Shown piece by piece: positions 32,392 through 40,179 of a stretch of 49,114 nt of DNA. The stretch covers positions 1 through 49,114 of the forward strand of contig PWNJ01000187.1 of the NCBI GenBank assembly GCA_003558985.1. The letters run 5' to 3'. Position numbers and translations under genes: made by a program. This stretch comes from a candidate division CSSED10-310 bacterium. Lineage in GTDB: Bacteria; CSSED10-310. Below the pieces are notes generated by a model. It was given only the letters and a program-made list of their open reading frames with translations, had not been told where the DNA came from and did not search any database. How positions within the stretch are numbered: the first letter of the stretch is position 1; every line of letters starts with the position of its first letter.

Positions 32392-33441
32392 ATGAAATAT
32401 TGTTACATAATAATAACGTCGCTGATTGTCGCACTTGGTGCGTCAGTTTTTAATTGCAGCTCAACCCATGCGGAAGAGCTGACAGCTTATGAACAAGCGT
32501 TAAATCTGACACGGGAAAGACGGTTTTCTGAAGCCATTCCTTTGCTTGAGGAATGGTGTAACCAGTATCCGCGTGATCCCCGGGGCGCATACCTTCTGGC
32601 CCAAAGTTACATGACAACCCGTCAAAATGAGAAAGCGCTGGAACGCTTGAATATCATCCTTGAACATCATCCGGATGATGAACGAAACAATTTTTTAATG
32701 GGTGTTCTTTTGCTTCCATCAGCGCCGGACCGCGCTGAAACTCACTTGCAGATAGCTGTGAATGCTCAACCAGACAATGCTCAGTATCAGCATCGTCTGG
32801 GCAGCGCTTTAATGGTACAACGCAAACATGCAGAAGCTGAAGCGCCTTTAAGGGAAGCTGTCAGACTGGCCCCCAACAATTTAAACGCCCGATTGGATTT
32901 GGGTCGTGTTTTACTCGCCAATGGCAAGGCCGCTGAAGCTATACCCCATCTTGAAGCGGCAACCCGGGGAAACGACAAGGAAATTGCGTATAACATGCTG
33001 GGCACGGCGCGATTGCAGACAAGAGATTTTGATGGAGCCGTATCAGCATTAAATGAAGCTGCAAAGCTCAACCCTGATGATGCCCGGGTACATTTTAATC
33101 GGGGAATCGCCCTTGAAGGTCAATTAGGGGATCAGGCAACCGGACTGGACACCTTTAGGCCTGTGATTGAATCGTATGAAAAAGCCATCAGCTTGAATGC
33201 CGAGGTATCTGATTACCATTTTCGATTGGGAAATATATATGAAACAGCAGTGCGCAGTGTTTACGAACAAACGGCTACAGATGAGTCTTTAGCTGAACGG
33301 GCTCTGGACTATCTGGCAAAAGCGAAAAACGCCTATACAGCGGCTGATACCGATGCTGCACGGCAACGAATAACATCAGTTGACCAAATAATCGAAAACA
33401 TTAAGAATCCGGAAGTTATCATTGAAGAATTCACCGAATAA
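32392..33441 (+). CDS. Exported TPR protein, paralogue 1
   Basis: 349 residues with a signal peptide cut near residue 27 (STHA-EE). A Cys lies at residue 22, but the preceding VFN is a poor lipobox, so a lipoprotein is less likely. At least six TPRs fill residues 30-235 (ALNLTRERRFSEAIPLLEEW; SALMVQRKHAEAEAPLREAV). After them comes a shared C-terminal module: RGIALEGQLGD, a short insert, SYEKAISLNA, YHFRLGNIYE, then a helix ending in the VDQIIENI region. The neighbouring gene carries the same arrangement. GGAGG lies 10 nt before the ATG. Probably a periplasmic scaffold; no precise function is recognised. Confidence 0.75.
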   Translation: MKYCYIIITSLIVALGASVFNCSSTHAEELTAYEQALNLTRERRFSEAIPLLEEWCNQYPRDPRGAYLLAQSYMTTRQNEKALERLNIILEHHPDDERNNFLMGVLLLPSAPDRAETHLQIAVNAQPDNAQYQHRLGSALMVQRKHAEAEAPLREAVRLAPNNLNARLDLGRVLLANGKAAEAIPHLEAATRGNDKEIAYNMLGTARLQTRDFDGAVSALNEAAKLNPDDARVHFNRGIALEGQLGDQATGLDTFRPVIESYEKAISLNAEVSDYHFRLGNIYETAVRSVYEQTATDESLAERALDYLAKAKNAYTAADTDAARQRITSVDQIIENIKNPEVIIEEFTE

Positions 33442-33462
33442 TTTACAGAAGGAGTTTTATAA

Positions 33463-34587
33463 ATGAGGATCAAAGTATTATTAATATGTGTATCTTTAAT
33501 TCTTTTCACATGGTGCTCATCTGAAGCAGGCTACCATCGGGATGCACTGGCAGAATATCATGAAGGCAATTTTGAGGAAGCGATAGAAATATTGAAGGAA
33601 GGTCTGAAAGCCGTTCCTGGTGATGCAAACATGGCACGACTGCTCGGCCAGGTTTATTTTCGCATTCGAGATATAGATAACGCTCTGGAAGCTTTTCAAA
33701 CAGCCGTTTCAAGTAACCCCGAAGATTATGTTTCTCATTTTCATATAGGATTATGCTATTCAATGCAGCGACCCAGACCGGCATGGTTTGAAGCCTCACA
33801 GGCATTTGGAAAAGCTGTTGAGTTACAGCCCGACAATGTTCGCTATAATTATCATTATGGTAATTCACTTGTAATGCAGCGCAATTTCCGTCAGGCACAG
33901 GAACCACTTGAACGTGCCTTCAACTCAGAAGAAGGACAAAATGATTTCAGAATCGCAACAGACCTGGGACTGGTATATCAATCTCAAAACAATAACGAAA
34001 AAGCTATTGAGATGTTCGAAAGAGCAGTTCAGTTAAATCCCGAAAGACCCACAACATATATTTATTTGGGTAATCTCTACCTTTCAGAACGTAACCATGA
34101 AAAAGCTCTGGAAATCGCAGAAAAACTTGTTGAACTTCTTCCGGATGATGGACGCGGCCATTCAATCGCCGGACAAGTACATCTTAGAGAAAGAAACTTT
34201 TCGCAAGCGGAAGAAGCGTTTACAAAAGCTATTCAGATCGATCCCTCAGAAGCATCCCATTATTATCAGCGCGGTATGGCCAAAGAAGGCCGCATAGGCT
34301 CAGAAGCCTCTTCATTTCAAACTCTTATCGACGATTATGCCAAAGCGGTTACTTTACGAGGAGACGATGCACCTGCAGACTGGCACTACAGACTGGGCAA
34401 TGCATATGACATGGAAGCCAATCTTTATTGGGAACGAGCAGTTCGACATGCCGAATCCAGAGCGAACAGTCTTCGATATTTAAGACGGGCACGGCAGGCA
34501 TTTCAGAACGCTGAAGGACATCCCGGAGCTCAGCAACAATTACAGGTTGTGAACGAACGTATCAGACAACTTGAAGCATTAGACTGA
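33463..34587 (+). CDS. Exported TPR protein, paralogue 2
   Basis: 374 residues with a signal peptide cut near SSEA-GY. TPRs run from about residue 24 to 270 (LAEYHEGNFEEAIEILKEGL; DLGLVYQSQNNNEKAIEMFERA). The C-terminal module RGMAKEGRIGSEAS, DDYAKAVTL, WHYRLGNAYD and a closing helix with VVNERIRQLE mirrors that of the gene 21 nt upstream, so the pair came from a duplication. The two products may form a hetero-complex in the periplasm. AGGAG precedes the ATG. The function is unknown. Confidence 0.75.
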   Translation: MRIKVLLICVSLILFTWCSSEAGYHRDALAEYHEGNFEEAIEILKEGLKAVPGDANMARLLGQVYFRIRDIDNALEAFQTAVSSNPEDYVSHFHIGLCYSMQRPRPAWFEASQAFGKAVELQPDNVRYNYHYGNSLVMQRNFRQAQEPLERAFNSEEGQNDFRIATDLGLVYQSQNNNEKAIEMFERAVQLNPERPTTYIYLGNLYLSERNHEKALEIAEKLVELLPDDGRGHSIAGQVHLRERNFSQAEEAFTKAIQIDPSEASHYYQRGMAKEGRIGSEASSFQTLIDDYAKAVTLRGDDAPADWHYRLGNAYDMEANLYWERAVRHAESRANSLRYLRRARQAFQNAEGHPGAQQQLQVVNERIRQLEALD

Positions 34588-34628
34588 TACGAAAGCATGT
34601 AACTCAAGACAATCGGAGAGATCATTCT

Positions 34629-35222
34629 GTGTGCGATTCATTTTTTAATCGTGTTTTTGATGACAGTATTCGATGTAAAAACGATTTCATTGCTTTAAAT
34701 GCATCCAGACTTTGTCAAGTCGCAAAAGTGATAACTGACCAAATCAGCGTCGGACATAAAATCCTGCTTTTCGGCAATGGAGGTTCAGCAGCAGATGCGC
34801 AACACCTGGCTGCAGAGTTCGTGAATCGGTTGATGATCAACCGACGGGCTGTACCGGCCGTTTCGCTTGCCACCGACACGTCTGTTATTACAAGTATCGC
34901 TAATGATGACTGCTTCGAAAAAGTGTTTTCACGGCAAATTGAAGCTTTGGGACAGCCGGGAGACATTGCCTGGGGTATCAGTACCAGCGGTGAGTCAGCA
35001 AATGTAATAGAAGGGTTTCGCACAGCAAAAAAGAATAATCTGATATGTATTGCTTTGCTGGGAAAAAGCGGTGGAACGCTCAAAAATATGGCAGATTATT
35101 CTCTGGTTGTTCAATCGGATTCAGCTCAACGTATTCAGGAAGTCCATATTACCATTGGCCATGCATTGTGTGAATGGGTCGAATATTCCTTGTTTCATGA
35201 CGAGGCTTTGCACAGAGGATGA
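34629..35222 (+). CDS. gmhA: Sedoheptulose-7-phosphate isomerase (GmhA-like)
   Basis: 197 residues, SIS fold. It makes D-glycero-D-manno-heptose 7-phosphate, the entry to ADP-heptose for LPS core. Seen are LLFGNGGSAADAQHLAAEFVNR, AVSLATDTSVITSIAND, FSRQIEALGQPGD, WGISTSGESANVIEG and RIQEVHITIGHALCEWVE, which contains the active-site Glu/His residues. The start is GTG at 34629 with a GGAGAG site. ATGA couples it to the HldE-like gene, its pathway neighbour. A DiaA-type SIS protein is less likely given that neighbour. Confidence 0.92.
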   Translation: MCDSFFNRVFDDSIRCKNDFIALNASRLCQVAKVITDQISVGHKILLFGNGGSAADAQHLAAEFVNRLMINRRAVPAVSLATDTSVITSIANDDCFEKVFSRQIEALGQPGDIAWGISTSGESANVIEGFRTAKKNNLICIALLGKSGGTLKNMADYSLVVQSDSAQRIQEVHITIGHALCEWVEYSLFHDEALHRG

Positions 35223-35989
35223 TCATTACCGGCTGTTTTCACGTCCTGCATCCAGTCAATACAGCCTGGGCGCTGATAGCAAAACAGTCAGCTCAAAAAA
35301 ATAATCAAAGTCTGACTATCAAACTGAAAAATAATCCACTCTATTCATTCGAAACTGTTACCTCTTTTCTGAATGCCTTCAAACTGGCTGATAATTACCT
35401 GCCGGTTTCGCCTCAGGATGACAATAACCTGAATTGTCCTGCTTTGCCCACCCTGGCAAAAGCCAAAAAAATAATTGAAATGTTCTGGGCCTCAAAAGTT
35501 AAAAATACCATTTTTAAATCCCCCGAAAGCTTTTTTCCAGTTTTGCATGAATTGAAAAAGAAAAACGTTTCCCTGGTTACTACTAACGGCTGTTTTGACA
35601 TTTTGCACCCGGGACATGTTGATATCCTCAAACAACCAGATAAACAAAACTACCGGCTTGTCGTTCTGATAAACAGCAATCGTTCAATCAAAGCACTAAA
35701 AGGATCAAATCGCCCTGTTCATGATTGGTTTTTCAGAGCGTCTTTATTGTCTGAACTCCGTGCCGTTGATTATGTAGTCGTATTTGACAACGATACTCCG
35801 CTGAAAGCGCTCAAAGTGATTCAACCAGTGTGCCACATTAAAGGTGGCAGTTTTGTCAAGAAGAGGGTCGAAGCAGAACAAAATCTTCTGAACCAGTGGA
35901 ATGGAAAAGTGCAGTTTACTCCCATGGTGGACAACTTCAGTACCACCCGTATTCTGGAAACATATCCTGACAGACAATTTCCCGTTTAA
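35219..35989 (+). CDS. HldE-type (RfaE2) heptose nucleotidyltransferase with an extra degenerate N-terminal segment
   Basis: 256 residues. The C-terminal half is the cytidylyltransferase-like domain that would activate heptose 1-phosphate to ADP-heptose: TTNGCFDILHPGHVDIL (residues 121-137, HxGH at 130-133), LINSNRSIKALKGSNRP, RASLLSELRAVDYVVVF, HIKGGSF and STTRILE. The expected KGGDY is KGGSF here. The N-terminal ~110 residues do not match the HldE kinase. They open with GCFHVLHPVNT (residues 5-15), sharing six of eight residues with GCFDILHP but lacking the second His. The segment may be a decayed second copy of the domain. No hldE kinase or GmhB phosphatase is nearby. Confidence 0.82.
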   Translation: MIITGCFHVLHPVNTAWALIAKQSAQKNNQSLTIKLKNNPLYSFETVTSFLNAFKLADNYLPVSPQDDNNLNCPALPTLAKAKKIIEMFWASKVKNTIFKSPESFFPVLHELKKKNVSLVTTNGCFDILHPGHVDILKQPDKQNYRLVVLINSNRSIKALKGSNRPVHDWFFRASLLSELRAVDYVVVFDNDTPLKALKVIQPVCHIKGGSFVKKRVEAEQNLLNQWNGKVQFTPMVDNFSTTRILETYPDRQFPV

Positions 35990-36000
35990 ACTGTCATGAG

Positions 36001-36825
36001 TTAACTTGCCAAAAATGCCATCAGCAATTGAGCATTGTTGACGGCCTGAGCGCGATAATGGTTGTTAAAAAACAAAAAGGATTGTTGATGACTCTGAATC
36101 CAGCTTCTCACTTGTGGCAATAACTGCTTCAGATCCGTGTATGTGTAAAGATAATTGTGTCTTTTCCACCCCGCATCACTATTCCACCATTGTGATATAT
36201 TTCGGCCGTGAAAACGCATATAACCAACTTGATGAGTTATCGGAAACTGAGTTCCGGGCAAGTCGTCATTGTTTGGCATATCCAACGCACATACAGACAA
36301 ATTCATTTGTTTCAGCTTTTGAAGTATATCATCAGCAAACCAGGAAACATGTCTGAATTCAACCACTGGCGTACAGTATTGTACCGCTTCTGATATGTCG
36401 TGCAGTTTGTCCCATGCATATTGTCCGGGCCTGAAAGACCATGGAAACTGAAACAGGATTGTTTTAAGACGATCGTTATCAATCAATGGCTGAAGACTCG
36501 ACAGCATTTCGATTAAAGGTCTGGTATTTTGATGTTCATGAGTATAGCTTTTATATGCCTTGACACTCAACACAGGACACAGTCTTCCTAATCCTGAATA
36601 CCGTGTTAGCGACACGGTTGTTGGCATTCGATAAAATGTATAGTTCAGTTCAAGAGCTGAAAAAAACAAAGCGTAGTAATCAAAGAAGTCTTTTTGAAGC
36701 ATTGATTCCGGATAAAATACTCCTTTCCAGTCGTTGTATGAGTAGCCTGAAGTACCTATGGAATACTTTGGTGTTAATCGGTCCTTATGTATCAGTCGGT
36801 CTGTTTTGGGCTCCTGACTTGTCAT
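36001..36825 (-). CDS. DUF72 (YecE-family) protein
   Basis: 274 residues, TIM-barrel-like DUF72. Seen are SIGTSGYSYNDWKGVFYPE, LELNYTFYRMPTTVSL, SVKAYKSYTHE, ILFQFPWSF, VVEFRHVSWF, YMRFHGRN and FFNNHYRAQAVNNAQLL. The biochemical role of the family is unsettled. It overlaps the AMMECR1 gene as ATGA and so belongs to the Memo transcript. It converges with the HldE-like gene, 11 nt apart. Confidence 0.9.
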   Translation of the reverse strand: MTSQEPKTDRLIHKDRLTPKYSIGTSGYSYNDWKGVFYPESMLQKDFFDYYALFFSALELNYTFYRMPTTVSLTRYSGLGRLCPVLSVKAYKSYTHEHQNTRPLIEMLSSLQPLIDNDRLKTILFQFPWSFRPGQYAWDKLHDISEAVQYCTPVVEFRHVSWFADDILQKLKQMNLSVCALDMPNNDDLPGTQFPITHQVGYMRFHGRNISQWWNSDAGWKRHNYLYTYTDLKQLLPQVRSWIQSHQQSFLFFNNHYRAQAVNNAQLLMAFLAS

Positions 36826-37430
36826 ACATAGTCGTCTTCCTTGATTATTTCAGTTTCAAATACTTTAAATCCGGTATTGTCTTTCCATGCATCAAATGGT
36901 ATTCCGGCTTTCATAGCCAAATGATTCAACGTTGTTTCCAGATCCCATTGCTGTTCAACAGGAACCTGCGGAAGGAATACTGAGCGATTGTGTCCTTTTT
37001 CCAGAATGATACCGTGCTTGCCAATCTCTATATCCCGCCATGAATCTATGGCTTCAGGGGGTGTCAAAATTGATATTTCAATTGTGATATCATCCAGCTC
37101 ACCGGGGATTACAACAGAAAACCGGGGGTCTCTTGCAGCCGCACTTATCGTGTTGTCCCGAACAGCTTCTACACAGGTTTTTATTGGTTCAATATATCCG
37201 ATACAGCCCCTGAGATTGTTTTTTTTATACAGAGTTACAAACGCTCCCCTTTTCATGGTATCAAGTCTGCCATGACTGATGATATCTGGTGTTTGTCTTT
37301 GGGTTGTATAATCAATCAGCACCCTTCGGGAATATTCAACAAGAAAGCGTTTTTCCTGATCAGTCAATGCAATTGATGTTTTTTTATCAGGATTTTCGGG
37401 ATTGGTCTGACTGGGGTGTTTTGAAATCAT
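36822..37430 (-). CDS. AMMECR1-domain protein (AmmeMemoRadiSam system protein A)
   Basis: 202 residues. The AMMECR1 hallmark LRGCIGYIEP is present, together with AVRDNTISAAARDPRF, ITIEISILTPPEAI and GIILEKGHNRSVFLPQVPVEQQWD. Proteins of this type usually sit beside Memo-like and radical SAM genes, as here with Memo directly upstream. Its ATG lies 44 bases inside the end of the Memo gene, in another frame; a ribosome site is not obvious, so translation is probably coupled. The function is unknown; a nucleic-acid or redox role has been proposed for the family. Confidence 0.9.
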   Translation of the reverse strand: MISKHPSQTNPENPDKKTSIALTDQEKRFLVEYSRRVLIDYTTQRQTPDIISHGRLDTMKRGAFVTLYKKNNLRGCIGYIEPIKTCVEAVRDNTISAAARDPRFSVVIPGELDDITIEISILTPPEAIDSWRDIEIGKHGIILEKGHNRSVFLPQVPVEQQWDLETTLNHLAMKAGIPFDAWKDNTGFKVFETEIIKEDDYV

Positions 37431-38349
37431 CTAACGTATCCTTTTCTTGGGGTGGAACAGTAAAAACAACTGCGCCATAACCCACCACTCTGTTATGGTC
37501 ACCTGCATTCATGTCGCCGGAATTGGCGTATTTCAACACTGTCCCGCTTTTAGCGCCGAAATGTCGACTTAACTTCATTACTGTTGACGTCGCGGTCAAG
37601 GCGCATAAAGTGCATTGCAATCCGGGAATACCGGCAGCCATAGTTTCTTCATCATGTCGGCGTAATGCGTTTGTGTCCAGTGATGCAATTAAATCCAGCG
37701 TCTTGGTATCCGCTTCCCGGGCATCATTGTAGTTGGGGAAATGTGTCAAATCTGTGCTGGCTATTAAAAGAAAGCGTTTGTCTTGAAGTAAAGTGTAAAG
37801 CGCTTTAATAATTTGACTTTCTGCACCAGTATCATGAAAACCGAATAATATCGGCAGAATTTTGAAGCCCTGTTTAAGTGTTCTTTGAAGAAAAGGCAAT
37901 TGAATTTCAAGTGAATGTTCGCGAGTATGGGGAGAATTATCGAAATGTACTGCAGGCGCCATTTTCACAATTTCTTCGGCCAGTTCACGATCAACATGAA
38001 CCGTTCCCAGGGGATTGGAGTATGCTTTCACGCTGTCAATTGCGGCGCCCTGAAACCCCATACTGTGGGCATTACCGAAAATTATTACCACATCAAAGGC
38101 TTTATTAATGAGCGTTTTATATGCACAGGCAGCGACCGGTCCGGAATATACATGACCTGCGTGAGGCGAAACAATTGCGATGATGTCCCCTTTAATTTGG
38201 CTACAGTCAGACCTGGCAATATATGAATCAACAGCAGCAGCCAGGTCCTGTTCTGTTCCAGGATACCAGGACCCGGAAAATACCGATTTTCGCGTTTCGT
38301 GCGAATAGCGCTGGTCTTCTGTGAAACTTGAATATGTTAAAGCATCCAT
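37387..38349 (-). CDS. MEMO1-family protein (AmmeMemoRadiSam system protein B)
   Basis: 320 residues. Memo features are FSGSWYPGTEQDLAAAV, SPHAGHVYSGPVAA (metal-binding His region), VIIFGNAHSMGFQGAA, TREHSLEIQLPFLQ, ASTDLTHFPNY and a final strand, VVGYGAVVF. The bacterial family resembles extradiol dioxygenases; eukaryotic MEMO1 is a copper/redox protein. GGAGG lies 7 nt before the ATG. It leads a three-gene operon with AMMECR1 and DUF72. The radical SAM member that normally completes the trio is not adjacent. Confidence 0.92.
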   Translation of the reverse strand: MDALTYSSFTEDQRYSHETRKSVFSGSWYPGTEQDLAAAVDSYIARSDCSQIKGDIIAIVSPHAGHVYSGPVAACAYKTLINKAFDVVIIFGNAHSMGFQGAAIDSVKAYSNPLGTVHVDRELAEEIVKMAPAVHFDNSPHTREHSLEIQLPFLQRTLKQGFKILPILFGFHDTGAESQIIKALYTLLQDKRFLLIASTDLTHFPNYNDAREADTKTLDLIASLDTNALRRHDEETMAAGIPGLQCTLCALTATSTVMKLSRHFGAKSGTVLKYANSGDMNAGDHNRVVGYGAVVFTVPPQEKDTLDDFKTPQSDQSRKS

Positions 38350-38391
38350 TTACAGTCCTCCAATCAAACATGAGGTCCATTTCGGCTCTGA

Positions 38392-38419
38392 CAACAGTAC
38401 ACTCATTATTGTACTGTTG
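38392..38419. repeat. Inverted repeat in the Memo operon leader
   Basis: CAACAGTAC (38392-38400) and GTACTGTTG (38411-38419) are perfect 9-base arms around 10 bases. It begins about 7 nt after the predicted Memo transcription start. It has no T run, so an operator or leader hairpin fits better than a terminator. Confidence 0.6.
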
Positions 38420-38432
38420 CTTAAAGACTTGT

Positions 38433-38461
38433 AGTATATCAAATTCGAATAACTTCGTCAC
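38433..38461 (-). promoter_or_regulatory. Candidate promoter for the Memo operon
   Basis: GTGACG (38456-38461), 17 nt, TATACT (38433-38438) on the minus strand. Confidence 0.45.
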
Positions 38462-38470
38462 CTGATAGGA

Positions 38471-38499
38471 TTGACTTGAGGCTTATATCTGTGCACAAT
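38471..38499 (+). promoter_or_regulatory. Candidate promoter for the VWA-like gene
   Basis: TTGACT (38471-38476), 17 nt, CACAAT (38494-38499), 29 nt before the ATG at 38529. Confidence 0.45.
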
Positions 38500-38528
38500 A
38501 TTAATAGGATATTTTGAGGAGTATATTT

Positions 38529-39236
38529 ATGAAACACACATTTATCACTATGTTTTCTTTCATAGCAGCATTTATGTTTCTGGCTGTATCTGACTTGTCA
38601 GCATCACGTATTGAAGAAATCAATATAATGCTTATTGTTGATGCCTCTTCACATTCAGCAGAAGAATGGCATGATCAGACAAAGTTTTACCATACTCGAC
38701 AAGGATTAAGTAACGCATTTCAAGAGTTGAGCAATTCACCACACTGGGGACTGAATGTGGGATTACGTCTGTTCGGTGATTCAACCGCCCGTAAACGCCG
38801 AAATTGCACAGCCTTTCGGTTGGCTGCCAAACTGAACTGGTTTGAACCTGCGCCGATTTTATCAATTCTTGAAAATACCAGACCGAAAGGGAAAAACTGT
38901 CTGGCATGGGCAATTGCAAGTTCAATTAATGACTTTCCGGGTTCTGGCAGGCCGTCCAGAAATTTTCTGATATGCATTATTTCATCACGCGATGAATGTA
39001 CCAAAGATGAGCTGTTGACTATTCAACACGTTGTAAGTCAAACAAACCTGGAGGCAATATATATAATCGGCATTGATATGCCAGAAACTGATTATGAGTA
39101 TTTTAAATCCATGTACCCTCCTCTTCCAGGCAACGTGCTGAATGCCGAATACCCCGCTTCCCTGACCCAAATAGTTACGAGTATCCTTAATCAAAAGATT
39201 CAATCATCAGAAACATCGAATGATTCGGCAGAATAA
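38529..39236 (+). CDS. Exported von Willebrand factor A-like protein
   Basis: 235 residues with a signal peptide ending near DLSA-SR. The rest follows VWA order: strand with metal-site start (INIMLIVDASSHSAEEW), GLRLFGD, a Cys pair, FEPAPILSILENTRPKGKNCLAWAIASSINDF (helix normally preceded by G.TPL) and FLICIISSRDEC. The MIDAS motif DxSxS is imperfect (DASSH), so metal-dependent binding is doubtful. The start is at 38529 with GAGGAG 7 nt upstream, not the earlier ATG. The role is unknown; it is unrelated in position to the Bat genes. Confidence 0.7.
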   Translation: MKHTFITMFSFIAAFMFLAVSDLSASRIEEINIMLIVDASSHSAEEWHDQTKFYHTRQGLSNAFQELSNSPHWGLNVGLRLFGDSTARKRRNCTAFRLAAKLNWFEPAPILSILENTRPKGKNCLAWAIASSINDFPGSGRPSRNFLICIISSRDECTKDELLTIQHVVSQTNLEAIYIIGIDMPETDYEYFKSMYPPLPGNVLNAEYPASLTQIVTSILNQKIQSSETSNDSAE

Positions 39237-39408
39237 ACCAGCGCAAACTGAGTAATCCTTTGTTAAAAATGCTCTGTTTATTTGAATGAATCGAATCTTG
39301 TTATATGAACTTGTGTTTTTTTAATGTAAAATTCTTTATGCCGTGTTGTTGATGACCTATTTTATCAGTTTACATGTTTAATGGGACAATTTTGGAGCTG
39401 TCTGAACG

Positions 39409-40164
39409 ATGACATCATTTTCTGCTGTAGTCATTACATTTAATGAAGAACATAATATACGGGATTGTCTTGATTCAATTTCATTTGCTGATGAGATTAT
39501 TGTAGTTGATAGCGGTAGCGCTGACACAACTGTTTCTATTGCAAAAGAGTATACTGACAAAGTATTCGTCATCGAGTGGAAGGGTTATGCAGCATCGAAA
39601 AATTTCGGAATTGATCAGGCTGAACATGACTGGATATTGTCACTGGATGCTGATGAACGGGTGACTGATCGTCTGCGTGACTCTATTCAGAACCGGAGCA
39701 CTGATAATTATCCTGGATACACAGTGTCCCGACGCACGTGGTATATGGGACGATGGATCAAAGGGGGAGGTTGGTATCCTGACAGGAAGATTCGCCTTTT
39801 CAATCGTTTGAAAGGTCGTTTTCAGACAGTATCAGTTCACGAAAATGTTGAAATCGAAGGTAAAACAGGACATTTGGAAGGTGATATTCTGCATTATTCT
39901 TATCAGGACATCAGTGATCATGTCCAAAGAATTGATAAGTACAGCAGTTTAATCTCTGACAATTGGCTTGAAAAAGGTCGCGCGGTAACACCTTGCAGAA
40001 TGGTCTGCAGAACTTTTTGGGAATTTATCCGAAGCTATGTTTTTCGCAAAGGATATAAAGACGGCGCTCCCGGCATAGTTTTAGCGGGTATGCATGCTTT
40101 TTATACCTTTTTGAAATATTCCAAAACAATTGAACAACAAATAGACACGAAAGACGAACAATAG
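39409..40164 (+). CDS. GT2 glycosyltransferase, WaaE/KdtX-like (LPS core)
   Basis: 251 residues. Seen are AVVITFNEEHNIRDCLDSI, ADEIIVVDSGSADTT, GYAASKNFGIDQAEHDWILSLDADERV (DAD metal motif), YMGRWIKGGGWYPDRKIRLFNR and VHENVEIEG. This pattern is characteristic of WaaE-type enzymes, which add glucose to heptose I of the LPS inner core. That fits the heptose genes 4 kb upstream. A short hydrophobic C-terminal stretch may touch the membrane. I found no convincing promoter in the 172-nt gap before it. The RNase gene follows after 15 nt. Confidence 0.86.
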   Translation: MTSFSAVVITFNEEHNIRDCLDSISFADEIIVVDSGSADTTVSIAKEYTDKVFVIEWKGYAASKNFGIDQAEHDWILSLDADERVTDRLRDSIQNRSTDNYPGYTVSRRTWYMGRWIKGGGWYPDRKIRLFNRLKGRFQTVSVHENVEIEGKTGHLEGDILHYSYQDISDHVQRIDKYSSLISDNWLEKGRAVTPCRMVCRTFWEFIRSYVFRKGYKDGAPGIVLAGMHAFYTFLKYSKTIEQQIDTKDEQ

Positions 40165-40179
40165 AAAGACAGGACAATT

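Noticed and set aside
32461-32475. Lipobox in exported TPR paralogue 1 (Cys22)
   Set aside because: The residues before the Cys (VFN) do not fit the lipobox pattern; ordinary signal-peptidase cleavage after THA fits better.
36603-36983. Plus-strand open frame of 126 codons across the DUF72/AMMECR1 junction
   Set aside because: Both strands cannot plausibly be conserved here; the minus-strand genes carry clear domains and an ATGA coupling.
37387-37430. The 44-base overlap of Memo and AMMECR1 suggested a frameshifted fusion
   Set aside because: Memo ends after its full domain and AMMECR1 starts before its own full domain, so two complete proteins are the simpler reading.
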